Below are positions 1 through 5,863 of a stretch of 6,913 nt of DNA, in pieces. Positions within the stretch are counted from its first letter, which is position 1. The number at the start of each line of letters is the position of its first letter. Under the pieces are notes generated by a model. That model was not told where the DNA came from, searched no databases, and saw only the letters and a list, made by a program, of their open reading frames with translations. The translations under genes and the position numbers were made by a program. This stretch comes from an uncultured Bacillota bacterium (GTDB lineage: Bacteria; Bacillota; Clostridia; Christensenellales; UBA1242). The stretch is from positions 1-6,913 of the forward strand of contig CAMEKL010000021.1 of NCBI GenBank assembly GCA_945921365.1. Reading direction: 5' to 3'.

Positions 1-1863
1 GGTTATGATAATGCTTATATGGAAGGATTAACTTACCAAATTGTTTTTGGGCTTATGGACCAAGATGAAAACATTATTCAATATAAATATTATGAAACAA
101 CATCAAATAAGTTTGAATTCACATCATTAAAAACATGGTTAAAAGAAAATTTCCCTACAACCAGTGCTTATAAGTTGAAAATGTATGTTTTGGCAAAAGG
201 AAATGATACATATTACTTAACAAGCTTACAATCTCCATCAAAAAACTTAAAATCTCTTAATGGCGAAGCAAGTTTAGTTGTTAACAATGGTCTAGTAAAG
301 TGGTATGAAGTTAAAGGTGCTGGAAGTTATGAAATTAAAGTCAAATTTAATGAAACAGAAAAAACGTTAAAAATCGAAAAAGACGTTAATGGTAATTTCC
401 TTGTTGATGGACAAATAACAAGTTGTATAAACTTTGTTGAAGTTGAAAATGGTCAAAACTATTACACTTTTGACATATCTAAATATAATGCTGTTGAAAG
501 TGGATTGAATGATTTATATTTAAGATATCTTCCAACAAACGAAGAAAATGATGTTTATGCGATTCCTGGTGAATGGACGGTTAATGCACTTAAAGTTTTC
601 AAGATTGATAGTCCACAATTAACACTTTCTGGCGGAGCGTTAACATGGAATGAAGTTGATAAAGTAAGTAGTTATAAATTGGAAGTTTTATATAACAACA
701 ATTCAATTAAAACATATGAGCTTTCAACGCTTTCTTACAACATCACAATTTCTGATATTGCAAAGCTAGTTGGAACAACACCAGAAAATATTGATGTTTC
801 AAAAATTATATTCACAATTCAAGCAGTTGGAAGTGGACTTGAAAATGGTGTTTATTATCTAACATCTCAGATAAGCGAACTTGGAAATTTAACAATAAAA
901 GCTAACACAACAAGTGATTATGAAATTTCAGGGGACTTCTTATTCTTTAAAGATGTAACAAACATAAATTCATACATCATTATTGTTGAAGAAGATGGAA
1001 ATGTAAACCCAATTAGAAAAGAGGTTGAAGCATCTGGAAATAGTATTTTTAGCAGTTCTGAAAATGATAGATACACATTTAAATTTGATTTATCAAGCTT
1101 AAAATTAACATCTGATAATAAAACTTATAATGTTATGATTAAAGTTAAAGGGGACAGCGGCAGTTTATCAAGTGTTGAAAATAATTCACTTGCATTTAAG
1201 GTTAAAAACAAATTGCTTTCAAATTCAATTGAAGTTGTTTCTGGATATATCAAGTTTGAAACTAATGATTCAAATTCATACAAAGTTAAGATATCTCTTC
1301 CAACAAGTTACTACTATTTCATTATAGAAAAAGATGCTTCTCAGAAATTTGTTAACACAAGCGCATATAATGTTTCATTAAGTGGCTCTTCAATCACATA
1401 TTTTGAGCCAGAAACAGACATTCGCTATGAAGATGGAAAGATTATTTTCTGGCCAAGCGCAGTTAAAATTGCATCAAGTGCCTACGTTGCTGTTTGTGCA
1501 AATGCAGAAGAAATTGAAAATGTAAAATATATTTCTTCAACATTCACAACTTATTCAACGCCAATTGAAAAGATAAACAAAGATGCTGTATCAGTTTCAA
1601 AATTCTCTGTAAAGTCAATCACAGTTAAAACAACGCTTGAAAACAGAGTTTTATATAAGGTGGCAGTAAAAATTAAACTTGGCGATGAAATTGTTTATGA
1701 AAGCGAACTGACAAATTTTGTTCAAAGCGGACAAACTTTGACATTCGATTTTAAAAACGCTCTTGCAAAGGCAACCTACACAATTGAGATTCAAATAATT
1801 CCAAATGATGAAGTGCTTAATAAATTGATTTCAGATATCAAAACTGTTACAAGGTCAAACTAA
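1..1863 (+). CDS. Large repetitive protein with FN3-like beta-sandwich repeats, 5'-truncated
   Basis: The reading frame is open from base 1, so the real start lies outside the window; the first in-window ATG (base 19) has no ribosome binding site and is probably internal. Counting from that ATG, 614 residues follow. They contain diverged repeats with the pattern G-x(2-3)-W/F-x2-V-x4-SY-x3-V, near residues 90-112, 205-226, 305-326, 408-428 and 472-493, roughly 100 residues apart except for the last. This is the strand A/B signature of fibronectin-III-like domains in clostridial surface proteins. A second echo, YYLTS, occurs near residues 66 and 279. The protein is rich in Ser, Thr, Asn, Lys and Tyr and nearly lacks Cys, which fits an exported protein (inference). 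The C-terminus ends in TRSN with no LPxTG motif, membrane anchor or SLH domain, so any anchoring element would have to be upstream. No enzymatic motif is visible. A terminator follows directly. The frame is certain; function is unknown. Confidence 0.8.
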   Translation, partial: GYDNAYMEGLTYQIVFGLMDQDENIIQYKYYETTSNKFEFTSLKTWLKENFPTTSAYKLKMYVLAKGNDTYYLTSLQSPSKNLKSLNGEASLVVNNGLVKWYEVKGAGSYEIKVKFNETEKTLKIEKDVNGNFLVDGQITSCINFVEVENGQNYYTFDISKYNAVESGLNDLYLRYLPTNEENDVYAIPGEWTVNALKVFKIDSPQLTLSGGALTWNEVDKVSSYKLEVLYNNNSIKTYELSTLSYNITISDIAKLVGTTPENIDVSKIIFTIQAVGSGLENGVYYLTSQISELGNLTIKANTTSDYEISGDFLFFKDVTNINSYIIIVEEDGNVNPIRKEVEASGNSIFSSSENDRYTFKFDLSSLKLTSDNKTYNVMIKVKGDSGSLSSVENNSLAFKVKNKLLSNSIEVVSGYIKFETNDSNSYKVKISLPTSYYYFIIEKDASQKFVNTSAYNVSLSGSSITYFEPETDIRYEDGKIIFWPSAVKIASSAYVAVCANAEEIENVKYISSTFTTYSTPIEKINKDAVSVSKFSVKSITVKTTLENRVLYKVAVKIKLGDEIVYESELTNFVQSGQTLTFDFKNALAKATYTIEIQIIPNDEVLNKLISDIKTVTRSN

Positions 1864-1892
1864 AAAAAGCATAGAGTTTTCTATGCTCTTTT
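1862..1892. terminator. Bidirectional rho-independent terminator between convergent genes
   Basis: Perfect 8-bp stem AGCATAGA (1868-1875) / TCTATGCT (1880-1887) with a GTTT loop. A run of A on the left (1862-1868) gives a T-tract for the minus strand, and CTTTT on the right serves the plus strand more weakly. It sits between the stop of the repetitive protein and the stop of the HD hydrolase, so it can end both transcripts. Confidence 0.85.
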
Positions 1893-1907
1893 AATTCTGG
1901 TTTTATT

Positions 1908-2495
1908 TTATTCTGCACTTTCGTCCAAATATGTTGCTTCAATGTCGGAAATGTGAAAAATAACAGCTGTGGGGAAATTATAAAATGCAGTCGAGAGAGA
2001 ATATGACCCTCCCATAACGCGCGTGTCAAATCCTCCCATATGCCAATTGATCGCCATTGCTTCTTCCCTTGAAAGTTTTATAAAACTTGAAAGTATGTAA
2101 ACAGATTTTTCTCCGTGGCCATATGGAAGTTTGTCCTCAACTGTGTAGTATGGCTTTTGAACCCACACGCCATCTTCCTTAACATTTCTATATTCAGTTT
2201 TATAGTAGTCAATTTTACAAACATCGTGCAGAAGTCCAATTATAGCAACGCTTTCAGCAGAAATTTTTAGGTTATAATTTTTTCCATATTCTTTTTCTAG
2301 ATTTTTGCAAAAGCGATTATATGTGTTTATTGAATGTGTTGCAAGACCACCTTCAACAGCAGAGTGAAATTTTGTGCTTGCTGGGGCAGTGAAGAAATCT
2401 GATTTAACAATCCAGTCTAAAAGTTTATCTGCGCCTTCTCTTTTTATGTTATCTTTAAAAATTTTAATAAATTGTTCTTTAATTTTTTCTTCCAT
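1908..2495 (-). CDS. HD-domain metal-dependent phosphohydrolase
   Basis: A 195-residue protein of the HD superfamily, metal-dependent phosphohydrolases acting on nucleotides, cyclic nucleotides or nucleic acids. Visible signature residues are H54 (in GGLATHS), the H90-D91 pair (in GLLHDVCKI), H127 (YGHGEKS), H152 (INWHMGG) and D184 (HISDIEA), which is the usual order of metal ligands in this fold. It resembles the HD part of YhaM-type exoribonucleases and stand-alone HD hydrolases of Bacillota and their phages, but has no OB-fold nucleic-acid-binding domain, so the substrate is unknown. There is no signal peptide; it is probably cytoplasmic. The start is set at 2495: AAGGAAG (2500-2506) lies 4 nt upstream, and a longer frame beginning at 2525 would overlap the -10 box at 2516-2521. 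It is convergent with the repetitive protein and divergent from the small membrane protein, with an operator-like palindrome in the shared control region. Confidence 0.85.
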   Translation of the reverse strand: MEEKIKEQFIKIFKDNIKREGADKLLDWIVKSDFFTAPASTKFHSAVEGGLATHSINTYNRFCKNLEKEYGKNYNLKISAESVAIIGLLHDVCKIDYYKTEYRNVKEDGVWVQKPYYTVEDKLPYGHGEKSVYILSSFIKLSREEAMAINWHMGGFDTRVMGGSYSLSTAFYNFPTAVIFHISDIEATYLDESAE

Positions 2496-2515
2496 AATAC
2501 TTCCTTTATTTCTTA

Positions 2516-2524
2516 AGTATAACA
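2516..2524 (-). promoter_or_regulatory. Extended -10 promoter of the HD hydrolase gene
   Basis: On the minus strand TGT-TATACT is an extended -10 element (TGn at 2524-2522, hexamer 2521-2516). The predicted transcript start is near 2509, giving a leader of about 14 nt that contains the AAGGAAG ribosome binding site. There is no convincing -35 at 17 bp (TTTTAT there). Confidence 0.65.
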
Positions 2525-2539
2525 AAAAAATAGAAAAAA

Positions 2540-2571
2540 TAAAACAAATTGTTATATTGCAATTTGTTTTA
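2540..2571. promoter_or_regulatory. 32-bp operator-like inverted repeat between divergent genes
   Basis: Two perfect 12-bp arms, TAAAACAAATTG (2540-2551) and CAATTTGTTTTA (2560-2571), with an 8-nt centre. The repeat lies between the two divergent -10 elements, covering about -31 to -62 of the HD gene and -57 to -26 of the small membrane protein gene, where a regulator or activator could act on both. The stem is too A/T-rich, and too far from any gene end, to be a terminator. The binding protein is unknown. Confidence 0.5.
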
Positions 2572-2581
2572 AAATATGTTA

Positions 2582-2600
2582 TGTTATAATAACAAAGGAG
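2582..2600 (+). promoter_or_regulatory. Extended -10 promoter merged with the RBS of the small membrane protein gene
   Basis: TGT-TATAAT (2582-2590) is a perfect extended -10 element. The ribosome binding site AAAGGAG (2594-2600) starts only 3 nt after it, so the predicted transcript start (about 2597) falls within the RBS and leaves a leader of about 10 nt beginning GGAG. A poor -35 candidate, TTGTTT, lies at 2564-2569 (15-bp spacer). Confidence 0.7.
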
Positions 2601-2606
2601 ATAAAA

Positions 2607-2894
2607 ATGAAAAAAATTCTTAATTCAATAATAATTGCTTTAAGTTTCTTGCTTTTGGTTTTGCTTGCACTTGTAAAAGTTAACGAGGTGGTGCATTTTG
2701 TTGATGTTACAAACTATGAAGAAATAATCTCATTTTTAAAGCAATATGGAACGCTTATAATAGTTTCTGCACTTGTTTTTGTTAATGTTATTGCAAAATC
2801 TTTGATAAGAATAATTTTTGTGCTTTTATTCTTGGCTGTGCTTGTTGTGTATGTTCTTGCAACATCTTTCCCACAAATTTTTGGTGCGGTTTAA
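2607..2894 (+). CDS. Small integral membrane protein, unknown function
   Basis: A 95-residue hydrophobic protein. Hydrophobic stretches at about residues 6-23, 47-63 and 67-87 suggest three membrane spans, with a short polar segment (about 24-46, containing NEVVHFVDVTNYEE) between the first and second. Lysines at positions 2-3 before the first span favour a cytoplasmic N-terminus by the positive-inside rule. The start is well supported: AAAGGAG lies 6 nt upstream, with a perfect extended -10 just before it. No family is recognised; it has no obvious holin, toxin or transporter motif. It is divergent from the HD hydrolase, sharing a control region with a palindrome, and convergent with rmuC, whose stop codon directly abuts its own TAA with no terminator between. 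It is certainly a gene; its role is unknown. Confidence 0.8.
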   Translation: MKKILNSIIIALSFLLLVLLALVKVNEVVHFVDVTNYEEIISFLKQYGTLIIVSALVFVNVIAKSLIRIIFVLLFLAVLVVYVLATSFPQIFGAV

Positions 2895-4148
2895 TTATTC
2901 TTCTTCATCATCATTGTTATCTTCAAGATTATCATATTTTTTGTTATCTTCAAAGCTCAGCAAATCAGCTGAGTTTTCTTTATATGCCAAGCTGTCAACT
3001 TTTCCAAGTTTTCTTTCAATATTTCTTGTTTTGCTTTCCGCTTCCTTCATTGTGTTGGCAACTTCTTGAATTTTCTTGTTTGTTTTTGCAAGTATATCTC
3101 CAAACTTTGAAAATTCCTGCTTAACAGAGCCAAGCACTTTCCAAACTTCACTTGTTTGTTTTTCAATTGCAAGTGCGTGGAAGCCAAGTTGAAGGCTGGA
3201 AATAAACGCCGTTAAAGTTGTTGGGCCTGTGATTGTAACGCGTTTTTCCACTTGCAAACTTTCCATCAAACTTGTGTTTTTAAGAACTTCGCAATATAAA
3301 CTTTCTGTTGGAAGGAACATGACTGCAAAATCTGTTGTGAATGGTGGGTTTATATATTTTTCGCTGATGTCTGAAGCATGCTTTTTAATGCTTCTTTCAA
3401 GTTCTTTTCTGCACGCTTGAACTTCGGAGACATCTCCACGTTCTTCCGCATCAACAAGCCTGGTGTAGTCTTCAATTGGGAATTTACTATCAACTGGAAG
3501 GAGAACAACTTTTCCATCAACTTTGCTTGGAATTTTAATTGCAAATTCAACAAAATCTTTACTTAACTTTTTTGTTTTTGCATTTCTTATATATTGGTCT
3601 TCTGTTAAATATTGCGACAATAGTTGTTCCAGATGAATTTCACCCCAAGAACCACGTGATTTAACATTCGTTAAAACTTTTTTTAAATCTCCAACGCCAA
3701 CTGCAAGAGTTTGCATTTCGCCAAGGCCTTTATACACAGATTCAAGCCTATCACTAACAAGTTTGAAACTTTCACCAAGGCGTTTTTCAAGTGTGTCGTG
3801 AAGTTTTTCATCAACAGTCTGGCGCATCTTTTCAATTTTTTCAGAGTTATCTTTTTGTAAATTTTCAAGTTTGTCTTCAACTGTTTTTCTAATGCTTTCC
3901 ATTTTTTGATCTATATTATTTGAAAAATTTGATATTCTTCCGCCAAGGATATTATTTATTTCTTCTCTTGTTGATTTTAAAGAAAAATTTAGCTCTTCTC
4001 TAATGGATTTAAAATCTCTATCCAAATCTTCTTTCAAAAAGTTTAATGAAATGTTTGAACTGTTTTTCCTATTTTTTAAAATTAAAAATAATGTGAGAAT
4101 GATGTTTGTTAACAAAAAACAACAAGCAATAATTAAAAGAACTAACAT
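2895..4148 (-). CDS. rmuC: RmuC family DNA recombination-limiting protein
   Basis: A 417-residue protein, within the usual RmuC size range. Domains in order: an N-terminal membrane anchor (about residues 2-24, followed by KNRK); a long coiled coil rich in Glu, Lys and Arg heptads (about 36-138); and the RmuC nuclease-like core (about 140-385) with the family hallmarks GSWGEIHLEQLL (166-177), LPVDSKFP (217-224) and FTTDFAVMFLPTE (270-282). The tail is strongly acidic (DNNDDEEE). In E. coli RmuC limits inversions at short inverted repeats and is predicted to be a nuclease of the PD-(D/E)XK type; its precise activity is not settled. The start has AAGGAG (4154-4159) 5 nt upstream and a perfect extended -10 box. 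It is divergent from the P-loop kinase-like gene and ends head-to-head, with zero spacing, against the small membrane protein gene. Confidence 0.95.
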   Translation of the reverse strand: MLVLLIIACCFLLTNIILTLFLILKNRKNSSNISLNFLKEDLDRDFKSIREELNFSLKSTREEINNILGGRISNFSNNIDQKMESIRKTVEDKLENLQKDNSEKIEKMRQTVDEKLHDTLEKRLGESFKLVSDRLESVYKGLGEMQTLAVGVGDLKKVLTNVKSRGSWGEIHLEQLLSQYLTEDQYIRNAKTKKLSKDFVEFAIKIPSKVDGKVVLLPVDSKFPIEDYTRLVDAEERGDVSEVQACRKELERSIKKHASDISEKYINPPFTTDFAVMFLPTESLYCEVLKNTSLMESLQVEKRVTITGPTTLTAFISSLQLGFHALAIEKQTSEVWKVLGSVKQEFSKFGDILAKTNKKIQEVANTMKEAESKTRNIERKLGKVDSLAYKENSADLLSFEDNKKYDNLEDNNDDEEE

Positions 4149-4153
4149 AAAAA

Positions 4154-4174
4154 CTCCTTAAAAGCATTATAACA
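4154..4174 (-). promoter_or_regulatory. rmuC promoter (extended -10) and adjoining RBS
   Basis: On the minus strand TGT-TATAAT (4174-4166) is a perfect extended -10 element. The predicted transcript start, about 4159, coincides with the first base of the AAGGAG ribosome binding site (4159-4154), so the leader is only about 11 nt. No good -35 is seen 17 bp upstream (ACACAA). Confidence 0.7.
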
Positions 4175-4195
4175 CAAAGAAATTATTTTTGTGTT
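4171..4195. repeat. Inverted repeat overlapping both divergent promoters (rmuC / kinase-like)
   Basis: AACACAAA (4171-4178) and TTTGTGTT (4188-4195) are perfect 8-bp arms with a 9-nt centre. The left arm touches the rmuC -10 box and the right arm touches the -35 (TTGACT) of the plus-strand gene, so a bound protein could block both. In A/T-rich intergenic DNA this could also arise by chance. Confidence 0.35.
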
Positions 4196-4221
4196 GACTT
4201 TTTTTTAAAATAATTTAAAAT
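4194..4221 (+). promoter_or_regulatory. Promoter of the P-loop kinase-like gene
   Basis: TTGACT (4194-4199) is a 5/6 match to the -35 consensus, with TAAAAT (4216-4221) as -10 after a 16-bp spacer. The predicted start is near 4228, at the GGAG ribosome binding site, giving a leader of about 10 nt. This is the only promoter here with a good -35 and no TGn extension. Confidence 0.55.
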
Positions 4222-4237
4222 ATTATTGGAGATGAAA

Positions 4238-4699
4238 ATGTTTCAAAGTTTGAAAAAGAAAAAGGGAATAATAATAAGCGGTTTTGCTGGCATTGGAAAA
4301 ACAAATTTTCAAAATTATGTGCCATATTATGAAAAAAACTCTTTTTATGATTTATCTTCTTCTTCATTTAGAAAAGATGAAGGTTGGGAAGATGTTTACA
4401 TAGATTGCGCCGAGGCTTTTTGCGAAAAATATGATTTTGTTTTTGTTTCAGCGCACCAAAGCGTTCTTGAAAAGATGAAGGAAAGAAAATGTAATTTTTA
4501 CGTTGTTTATCCACGAAAACATTGCAGAGATGAATATAAAGAACGTTTCGAAAAAAGGGGAAGCTCTCCAGAATATATTGCAAAGTTTATGATGCGTTGG
4601 AATGAATTTGTTGACAAAATTGATAATTTTGATTATGACAAAAAAATTCAACTTCGCACAGGGCAATATCTTTCAGATGTTGTTTCTCGAATAAGATAA
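4238..4699 (+). CDS. P-loop nucleotide-kinase-like protein (phage dNMP-kinase-like family)
   Basis: A 153-residue protein with a Walker A motif GFAGIGKT (residues 15-22) right after a short N-terminal strand, as in small nucleotide kinases. Later segments match a layout I recognise from small kinase-like P-loop proteins of phages and Bacillota: DLSSSSF (38-44), a second strand FVFVSAHQSVLEKM (67-80), VVYPRKHCRDEYKERFEKRG (89-108), and a conserved MMRWNEFV near 118-125. Arg-rich positions in the third segment could form a lid that binds phosphates. Phosphoryl transfer to a nucleotide is inferred from the fold; substrate unknown. A longer frame could start at a TTG (4226), but GGAG (4228-4231) sits 6 nt before the ATG at 4238 and would overlap the coding region of the longer form, so 4238 is preferred. 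It is divergent from rmuC and followed by its own terminator; no phage genes are adjacent. Confidence 0.75.
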   Translation: MFQSLKKKKGIIISGFAGIGKTNFQNYVPYYEKNSFYDLSSSSFRKDEGWEDVYIDCAEAFCEKYDFVFVSAHQSVLEKMKERKCNFYVVYPRKHCRDEYKERFEKRGSSPEYIAKFMMRWNEFVDKIDNFDYDKKIQLRTGQYLSDVVSRIR

Positions 4700-4725
4700 A
4701 AACAGGTAGTAATGCCTGTTTTTTT
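4698..4725 (+). terminator. Rho-independent terminator of the kinase-like gene
   Basis: Stem AAACAGG (4700-4706) / CCTGTTT (4715-4721), extendable by A-T pairs, with an 8-nt loop and a T-run at 4719-4725. It starts at the TAA stop and separates the kinase-like gene from the amidase gene. Confidence 0.85.
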
Positions 4726-4766
4726 ATATATAACATAATTGTATTATAAACTTCATATTTAATAAT

Positions 4767-5474
4767 ATGCTTGTATTAAAAATAAGAAAAAAAATAGTTA
4801 AAATTGTTGCAATTTGCTTAATTATTCTTATTCCATCAATTTTTATATTTAATTTTTTAATAAATAAAAGCGTTAAAACTTCAAACTGGAATGTTTACAC
4901 TGGGCTAACTGTTGTTATTGACGCTGGCCATGGTGGGATTGATGGCGGTTGTGAGGGAGTGAGTGGAACAACAGAGCGTGTTATAAATTTGGAGTATGCA
5001 AAAACACTTAAACACTACCTCGAAAATTTTGGCTTTAATGTTGTTATGACAAGAAACAACTTAGATGGTCTTTATTCAAGTTTAAGTTCAAACAAAAAGA
5101 AAGATGACATGCTTGCAAGAAAAAGAATAATAGAAAATTGTAGCGCTGACCTTGTTGTTTCAATTCATATGAATGCTTTCCCGCTTGAGAGTTGCCGTGG
5201 TGCGCAGGTGTTTTACAACCCAGAAAGTGCAATTTCAAAATCCCTTGCAACATCAATTCAAGAATGTTTTGTTGAAAATCTTGAAAGTGCAAGAAAAAAC
5301 GCTGATAAAGGCGACTACTATATTTTAAAATGCACAAATGTTCCAAGTGTTATTGTTGAATGTGGATTTATTTCTAATATTGAAGAAGAAAAACTTCTTC
5401 TAACAGAAGAATATAGAAACAAATTGTGTTATCAGATTCTCACAGGAATTGTTAGATATTTTTCAATAAATTAA
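4767..5474 (+). CDS. cwlD: N-acetylmuramoyl-L-alanine amidase, CwlD-like (Amidase_3)
   Basis: A 235-residue zinc amidase that cleaves the bond between N-acetylmuramic acid and L-alanine in peptidoglycan. An uncleaved signal anchor (about residues 11-33) after KIRKK places the catalytic domain outside the membrane. The Amidase_3 signature is complete: H55 in VIDAGHGG, E70 in GTTERVIN and H134 in VVSIHMNA as zinc ligands, and E198 in PSVIVECGF as the catalytic Glu. Length and single-domain layout match Bacillus CwlD (about 237 residues), which makes muramic-delta-lactam in spore cortex; a vegetative wall amidase without spore function is also possible, so the symbol is tentative. No cell-wall-binding repeats are present. 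No Shine-Dalgarno is visible before the ATG. A possible -10, TATAAA (4745-4750), would give a leader of about 10 nt. Its stop lies one base from the stop of the convergent 108-residue gene, without a terminator. Confidence 0.9.
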   Translation: MLVLKIRKKIVKIVAICLIILIPSIFIFNFLINKSVKTSNWNVYTGLTVVIDAGHGGIDGGCEGVSGTTERVINLEYAKTLKHYLENFGFNVVMTRNNLDGLYSSLSSNKKKDDMLARKRIIENCSADLVVSIHMNAFPLESCRGAQVFYNPESAISKSLATSIQECFVENLESARKNADKGDYYILKCTNVPSVIVECGFISNIEEEKLLLTEEYRNKLCYQILTGIVRYFSIN

Positions 5475-5475
5475 A

Positions 5476-5802
5476 TTATAGAGAAAAATTATTATCTTGA
5501 TTATATCTATCTAAGGCGCTTGTGTATTCTGAGCCAAATTTTTTGGACAAATAGCCTTGCCAAAGTTTATCATTTGACTTTTCATTTTGAATTCTATATG
5601 AAAAACTTGAGAACTCACATAAAATGTTGTTTTCCAAGCTAAAATTTTCGTTTGGAGGAAGAATGAAAAAGTTTATTTTTCCATTCTTATTTTTAAAGTG
5701 TCTTATATCTTCTTTTGTTGTGCCAGCAGGAAACAGCTTATTGTTCTCCAAAAAACTAACTATATCTTTTTTTTGAATTTTTAATAAAAAATTATTTTTC
5801 AT
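5476..5802 (-). CDS. Hypothetical protein, 108 residues, likely leaderless
   Basis: I do not recognise this family. The protein is soluble-looking and charged, with no signal peptide or membrane span. Visible stretches are an N-terminal segment KIQKKDIVSFLENNKLF (8-24), a hydrophobic strand INFFILPP (43-50), and an aromatic/charged C-terminal helix around KLWQGYLSKKFGSEYTSAL (79-97). It has a single Cys (62). That it is a real gene is supported by a full-length frame with low-GC codon use like its neighbours, tight packing against cwlD (1 base between stop codons), and a perfect extended -10, TGA-TATAAT (5817-5809), exactly 6 nt before the ATG. That spacing puts transcription start at the A of the start codon, and no Shine-Dalgarno exists. 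It lies downstream of rubrerythrin on the same strand, separated by a terminator, so it is probably transcribed separately apart from any read-through. Confidence 0.65.
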   Translation of the reverse strand: MKNNFLLKIQKKDIVSFLENNKLFPAGTTKEDIRHFKNKNGKINFFILPPNENFSLENNILCEFSSFSYRIQNEKSNDKLWQGYLSKKFGSEYTSALDRYNQDNNFSL

Positions 5803-5808
5803 TCTTTT

Positions 5809-5817
5809 ATTATATCA
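5809..5817 (-). promoter_or_regulatory. Extended -10 promoter of the 108-residue gene (leaderless geometry)
   Basis: Minus-strand TGA-TATAAT, with six bases (AAAAGA) between the hexamer and the ATG at 5802, so +1 coincides with the start codon. A weak -35 candidate, TTGCAC (5836-5831, 16-bp spacer), lies inside the stem of the rubrerythrin terminator. Confidence 0.65.
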
Positions 5818-5823
5818 AATAAT

Positions 5824-5853
5824 AAAAAAAGTGCAATATTTTTGCACTTTTTT
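5824..5853. terminator. Rho-independent terminator downstream of rubrerythrin
   Basis: A 12-bp perfect stem, AAAAAAGTGCAA (5825-5836) / TTGCACTTTTTT (5842-5853), with a 5-nt loop. The A-run on the left supplies the T-tract for the minus strand. It lies 10 nt after the rubrerythrin stop and just upstream of the promoter of the next minus-strand gene. It is symmetric enough to work in both directions. Confidence 0.85.
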
Positions 5854-5863
5854 GTTTTTATTT

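Noticed and set aside
2496..2525. Ten-residue N-terminal extension of the HD hydrolase (start at 2525)
   Set aside because: It would overlap the extended -10 box and the AAGGAAG site that serves the ATG at 2495.
3229..3880. Several 60-70 residue open frames inside rmuC
   Set aside because: They overlap conserved RmuC core and coiled-coil coding sequence and lack start signals.
4226..4237. TTG start giving a four-residue longer kinase-like protein
   Set aside because: The GGAG ribosome binding site would lie inside the coding region; ATG at 4238 has correct 6-nt spacing.
4507..4515. DnaA-box-like TTATCCACG
   Set aside because: A single near-match inside a coding region, with no cluster and no origin-associated genes.
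5382..5400. Perfect hairpin GAAGAAG-AAAAA-CTTCTTC as a terminator for the convergent 108-residue gene
   Set aside because: It lies within cwlD and encodes EEEKLLL; no T-run follows on either strand, so codon repetition explains it.
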